A stretch of 64,000 nucleotides of DNA from NCBI RefSeq assembly GCF_033954835.1, contig NZ_CP121471.1, positions 186,001 through 250,000 of the forward strand. The letters run 5' to 3'. Positions 60,693 through 64,000 of this stretch are shown one piece after another (the stretch's first letter is position 1; every line of letters begins with the position of its first letter). This stretch comes from Thiorhodovibrio frisius. GTDB taxonomy: Bacteria > Pseudomonadota > Gammaproteobacteria > Chromatiales > Chromatiaceae. Made by a program: the position numbers and the translations under genes. The notes under the pieces were generated by a model. That model saw only the letters and a list, made by a program, of their open reading frames with translations. It made no database searches and was not told the DNA's origin.

Positions 60693-62273
60693 ATGACCGA
60701 CCTGCTACACACCGCTCGCGCCAAAGCGGCCAGGGCCGACTTCCCGGCGCTGCTGAGCCTGTGCCAGCAACTGCGCGCCGACCCAGCCGTCACCCTGGCT
60801 CAGTTGCTAGACCTCGGCGCGCTACTGAGCCAGTTTGGCTTTTTAAGCGAGGCCGAATCCTGCTACCGGCAGGGTCTCACCCTCGCCCCAGAGGATCTGC
60901 GCCCCTGGGTCAATCTCGCCAACCTGGAACGCGAGCGCGGAAACCATGCCACCTCCCGCACCCATTACGCCCGGTTGCAACAACAGCTCCCCAATCACCC
61001 CGTCATCCGCCGCAATCTGCTGGTGGGAATGGAATATGACCCCGCCATCAGCGATACCGAGCGCCTCACTGCCGCGCGCGCCTGGGGCGACTGGGCCATC
61101 GCCCGCGCTGGCGGCGCGCGTGCGCGCCCGCGACTCAAGCCACTGAAGAACCGCCCGCTGCGCCTGGGCTACGTCAGCGCGGATCTGTGCCAGCACACCG
61201 TTGGTCTGTTCCTCAATCCGGTGCTGGGTGCCCATGACCCCCAGCGCATCACCGCCTTTGCCTACAACGCCAGCGCCCAAACCGACTGGGTCACCCGCGC
61301 GATCACCGCCAGCTGCCGGGCCACCGGCGGGGCCGTGCGTGACATCACCCGGCTGGATGATATTGCTCTGGCGCAGTGCATCCAGACCGACCAGATCGAC
61401 GTGCTGATCGACCTCTCCGGCCACACCGCCGGCTCACGCCTGAGCGTCTTCGCCCACCGCCCCGCGCCGGTGCAACTGAGCTGGCTGGGTTACTTCGCTA
61501 CCACCGGACTCACCAGCCTGGATGCCGTCGTGCTCGACCCCTGGCACGCCCCGGAAGGCACCGAGGCCCAGTTCGTCGAGCCCATCCTGCGCCTGCCGGC
61601 CGGACGCTGGTGCTACCAGCCGGTGCCCTGGGCGCCCAAGGAACTCTCGCCACCGCCGGCTGAACGCAACGGGTGGATCACCTTCGGCAGCTTCAACAAC
61701 ACCGCCAAGCTCAATGACGGCGTCTACGACCTCTGGGCGCGGATTCTAGCCGTCGTGCCGGATTCCCGCCTGATCCTCAAATGGCGCACCTTCAACGACG
61801 CGGCCTTGCGCCAGCGGGTCACCCAGGCCTTTGTGGCTCGCGGCATCGCCGCCGAGCGCATTGAGCTGCGTGGTCCCAGCTTTCATGCCGACCTGCTGAA
61901 AGAATACGCGGAGCTGGACATCGCGCTCGATCCCTTCCCCTTCACCGGCGGCCTGACCACATGCGAGGCGCTGTGGATGGGCGTGCCCGTGATCACCTGG
62001 CCGCAAGCGCGTGTGGTCAGCCGCCAGGGCTTCGCCTTGCTCTCCGCCATCGGACTGGCGGAACTGGCCGTTGAGGATGCGCAAGCCTATGTGCGCCTGG
62101 CTGTTGCGCTGGCCAAGGATCGGGATCGGCTGCGAGCGTTGGGGGGCGGTTTGCGGGAGCGGATGCGTTGTGCGCCGCTGATGGATGTGCTGGGGTTTAG
62201 CCGTAGCCTGGAAGATCAGCTGATCCAGGTCTACAGGCGTGTTGAGCGTGAGGTCACCTGCTCTCCTTCCTAA
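60693..62273 (+). CDS. SPINDLY-type O-GlcNAc transferase (GT41), full length
   Basis: This 526-residue protein. TPR-like helices at ~1-120 (LSEAESCYRQGLTLAPEDLR, PWVNLANLERERGNHATSRT) precede the GT41 catalytic lobes: LRLGYVSADLCQHTVGLFLN, DQIDVLIDLSGHTAGSRLSV, PAPVQLSWLGYFATTGLTSL, WITFGSFNNTAKLNDG and FPFTGGLTTCEALWMGVPVI, with the UDP-binding end. It probably glycosylates a protein such as flagellin or a surface protein. It is the only intact GT41 gene here; fragments lie at 15756, 43500, 50925 and 57676. Confidence 0.87.
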   Translation: MTDLLHTARAKAARADFPALLSLCQQLRADPAVTLAQLLDLGALLSQFGFLSEAESCYRQGLTLAPEDLRPWVNLANLERERGNHATSRTHYARLQQQLPNHPVIRRNLLVGMEYDPAISDTERLTAARAWGDWAIARAGGARARPRLKPLKNRPLRLGYVSADLCQHTVGLFLNPVLGAHDPQRITAFAYNASAQTDWVTRAITASCRATGGAVRDITRLDDIALAQCIQTDQIDVLIDLSGHTAGSRLSVFAHRPAPVQLSWLGYFATTGLTSLDAVVLDPWHAPEGTEAQFVEPILRLPAGRWCYQPVPWAPKELSPPPAERNGWITFGSFNNTAKLNDGVYDLWARILAVVPDSRLILKWRTFNDAALRQRVTQAFVARGIAAERIELRGPSFHADLLKEYAELDIALDPFPFTGGLTTCEALWMGVPVITWPQARVVSRQGFALLSAIGLAELAVEDAQAYVRLAVALAKDRDRLRALGGGLRERMRCAPLMDVLGFSRSLEDQLIQVYRRVEREVTCSPS

Positions 62274-62412
62274 GGTCACGTCAGCGCATCGCGCCGCTCG
62301 ATGTATGCATGGCAGCGCTATGGGGCCAAGCTGTTCAGCCGTTGGTCGGTGGTTGGAGCTGTGCCTGACTGACAACGACCGCCGTGCTCGCAGGTAATCG
62401 ATCAGAAAAGGA

Positions 62413-62440
62413 CATGCTAACGCATCCATCTGCTAGCATG
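62413..62440. promoter_or_regulatory. Palindromic operator upstream of the ParD-like gene
   Basis: CATGCTA and TAGCATG form a perfect 7-bp inverted repeat with a 14-base spacer, 31 bases before the antitoxin ATG. Autoregulatory antitoxins bind such sites. Confidence 0.5.
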
Positions 62441-62470
62441 TACTTCATCTGTAACACACGGGGTTCGGCC

Positions 62471-62761
62471 ATGAATGAAGCGACTTTTACATTCAGAGTC
62501 GATGAAGCGCTGAAAGACCAGTTTGCAACGGCTGCAAAAGCCTGCGACCGCAGCGGTGCGCAACTGTTGCGTGACTTCATGCGTGATTTTGTTCGACAGC
62601 AGCGGGAAATGGCTGCGCATGAGGAGTGGTTCCGCCGGCAGGTGCAAATTGGCTTGGATTCGGCCAACGCTGGCGAGCTTCTGTCTGGTGAAGATGTTGA
62701 AGCCGAAGCCGTCGCCTGGCGTGCTGAAACGCGTCGTGCGATCATTGGACGTGTGACGTGA
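62471..62761 (+). CDS. ParD/RelB-like antitoxin
   Basis: This 96-residue protein from ATG 62471. MNEATFTFRVDEALKDQFAT then CDRSGAQLLRDFMRDFVRQQ is a ribbon-helix-helix; EEWFRRQVQIGLDSANAGEL is the toxin-binding tail typical of this family. It overlaps the toxin start by four bases (GTGA). Confidence 0.83.
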   Translation: MNEATFTFRVDEALKDQFATAAKACDRSGAQLLRDFMRDFVRQQREMAAHEEWFRRQVQIGLDSANAGELLSGEDVEAEAVAWRAETRRAIIGRVT

Positions 62762-62967
62762 GACTGGTATGGACGCGCCAGGCGGCTGCCGATCGGAGAG
62801 AGATTCGCGCTTATATCATGCAGGACAACCCGGCAGCGGCGGTGGCCCTTGATGAGCTGTTCTCGGAGAAAGCCGGCCGTCTCATTGACTTTCCTAACCT
62901 CGGCCGGCATGGGCGAGTCAGCGCAACGCGCGAACTCGTCGTCCATTCGAATTACATTGCTTGTTAA
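62758..62967 (+). pseudogene. ParE/RelE-like toxin, 3'-truncated
   Basis: From GTG 62758: RLVWTRQAAADRREIRAYIM and KAGRLIDFPNLGRHGRVSAT, then RELVVHSNYIA. The last ~25 residues with the final catalytic strand are lost where the VapBC leader begins. Toxicity is unlikely. Confidence 0.8.
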
Positions 62968-63001
62968 AAATGCTGCGCAGCTCTCACAGGCAGGATAGGT
63001 C

Positions 63002-63277
63002 ATGCAACACGCGGTTCAAATAGACACTGTTATCAGCGCCGAGGCGATTCACACATTTCCTGCGCTTCGACCCTTGCTTGGGCATCGCGTGAGAGTCACC
63101 GTTGATCAACTGGACCAAGATAGTGAGTCAGAAGATAGCTACCAGCCAATCAGCCAAATCGGGCAGCTCGCACTCCAAGCGCGCAGAGCCCACCTCGACG
63201 CTGGAGGCAAGCTCATGAACGCAGACGAAATTACCGAGGAGGTGCGCCAGCGTCGAGGCGGTCGTTCGGATGTCTGA
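63002..63277 (+). CDS. VapB-like antitoxin
   Basis: This 91-residue protein is nearly identical to that at 33080. Overlaps vapC by eight bases. The leader (AAAAATGCTGCGCAGCTCTC) is shared with 33040-33079, so both copies derive from one module. Confidence 0.82.
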   Translation: MQHAVQIDTVISAEAIHTFPALRPLLGHRVRVTVDQLDQDSESEDSYQPISQIGQLALQARRAHLDAGGKLMNADEITEEVRQRRGGRSDV

Positions 63278-63671
63278 GATTCGCACGGCAATTGACGCCA
63301 ATTTGTTGATTGCGGCATGGTCTGCCACCGGGGATCGCTATGCACAGGCGCTTCGGGTGCTGGAGGCACCAAATCGCCACCTGATCGTCAGCGATGCGCT
63401 CTGGCTTGAGGTCATGCCAAAAGCGGCTTTTCACCGCCAAGAAGCAGAGTGCCGTTTTTATGCAGCTGTTTTTCAGAAGGCAGAAAACTGGCCTTGGTCG
63501 TTTGCGATTGTTGAGCGGGCGAAAGCCTTGGCTTCAACTTACGGATTAGCTGCAATGGACGCGATTCATCTATCTATTGCCATTGATGCTCAGGCGACTG
63601 AATTTATTTCGGGTGAAAAGCCAACGAAGCCGATGTTCCGTGTTGAGGAAATACGCACAACCTCGCTTTGA
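63270..63671 (+). CDS. PIN-domain toxin (VapC-like)
   Basis: This 133-residue protein. IRTAIDANLLIAAWSATGDR has the first Asp, VSDALWLEVMPKAAFHRQEA the Glu, and YGLAAMDAIHLSIAIDAQAT plus FISGEKPTKPMFRVEEI the C-terminal Asp. Complete. It shows what the copy at 33348 lost. Confidence 0.87.
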   Translation: MSEIRTAIDANLLIAAWSATGDRYAQALRVLEAPNRHLIVSDALWLEVMPKAAFHRQEAECRFYAAVFQKAENWPWSFAIVERAKALASTYGLAAMDAIHLSIAIDAQATEFISGEKPTKPMFRVEEIRTTSL

Positions 63672-63673
63672 CC

Positions 63674-64000
63674 GACACCTACCTGTTGCGCTGCCAGCGT
63701 TATATTGAGCTGAACCCGGTGCGTGCGGACATGGTGCGCGATCCAGGGGAGTATGCCTGGAGTAGTTACCGAGCCAATGGGCTGGGCGCGAGCGATCCGC
63801 TGCTCTCGCCGCATTCCTTGTATTTGGGGCTGGGAGAAACGCCCGAGTCCCGACAGGCCGCCTATCGGGAACTGTTCCGCACGGGCTTGGATGAGGCGGC
63901 GCTCTTGGAGTTGCGCTTGGCCATTCAACAATCCCAGCCCATCGGCAGCGAGCGGTTCTTGCAGCAAATCGAGCAAATGACTGGCCAGCGCCGCGAGGCG
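63674..64000 (+). pseudogene. C-terminal part of second-family RAYT, running off the window
   Basis: TDTYLLRCQRYIELNPVRAD carries the catalytic-Tyr segment, followed by YAWSSYRANGLGASDPLLSP and AAYRELFRTGLDEAALLELR. The HUH half is missing at the junction with the VapBC module. The end lies beyond the window. Confidence 0.8.

Noticed and set aside
1-64000. Prophage or conjugative element
   Set aside because: No capsid, terminase, tail, relaxase or type IV secretion genes were found; the DDE and IS110 proteins belong to insertion sequences and transposons.
1-64000. tRNA or rRNA genes
   Set aside because: No cloverleaf with T-loop and CCA-type end, and no rRNA signature, was recognised by eye.

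Overview
The window is a GC-rich, bacterial accessory-genome region. The protein families (REP-associated transposases, Rpn/DUF4351 nucleases, SPINDLY-type GT41 enzymes, neuB/neuA/rfbG remnants, many toxin-antitoxin pairs) most resemble a purple sulfur gammaproteobacterium (Chromatiaceae-like). That placement is inferred from gene content only; no rRNA, tRNA or housekeeping marker is present. Underneath lies a former surface-polysaccharide or flagellar-glycosylation island: methyltransferases, CmcI-type hydroxylase/methyltransferases, GDP-mannose dehydratase, legionaminate/sialate synthase and cytidylyltransferase, CDP-glucose dehydratase, RfbC epimerase, glycosyltransferases and a sulfotransferase. 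Most of these are now broken.

The breakage has a clear pattern. Three short repeat families mark most joints between unrelated gene fragments: repeat A (left half GAATTCCGGGGACA, right half GTATACTTAATTCC), repeat B (core GGGGCCAGGCTCGAATTA) and repeat C (a relative of A with GGTGACAGT and ACCGAATACC). A is the left end of five full-length RAYT (REP-associated tyrosine transposase) copies; B precedes a second RAYT family. Repeat A is also a landing pad. Six near-identical 801-nt ORF-less group II introns follow its GGGGACA, whose EBS1 (TGTCCCC) is the exact complement, and an IS1111-type IS110 element sits at the same position in another copy. A 3.5-kb DDE/AAA+ transposon with a CGTAGG target duplication is nested inside one intron.

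Layout: 1-9.3 kb intron copy, two methyltransferase genes, two TA modules, degenerate duplicates, IS1111 element, RAYT; 9.3-23.4 kb intron, truncated sugar-nucleotide genes, HicAB, neuA/neuB remnants, rfbG/rfbC remnants; 23.4-31.9 kb intron, RAYT, HigBA-like pair, then the best preserved operon (methyltransferase, GT4, methyltransferase with regulatory domain) and an Rpn gene; 31.9-41 kb intron, MITE, DDE insertion sequence, AbiE system, transposon-split intron; 41-48 kb RAYT, HigBA, CmcI, hydrolase-TPR-GT41 fusion, sulfotransferase, PIN module; 48-60.6 kb intron plus a 2.5-kb segmental duplication (RAYT, methyltransferase fragment, Rpn, GT41) with several Rpn paralogues; 60.7-64 kb intact GT41, a truncated ParDE pair, an intact VapBC pair and a RAYT remnant.

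Two further signals stand out. A conserved box, CTA[GCA]ACT followed by exactly six bases and ATG, precedes eleven Rpn-related starts, suggesting a shared -10 element and possibly leaderless transcripts. About seventeen toxin-antitoxin modules, intact or broken, occupy the gaps between the larger genes.
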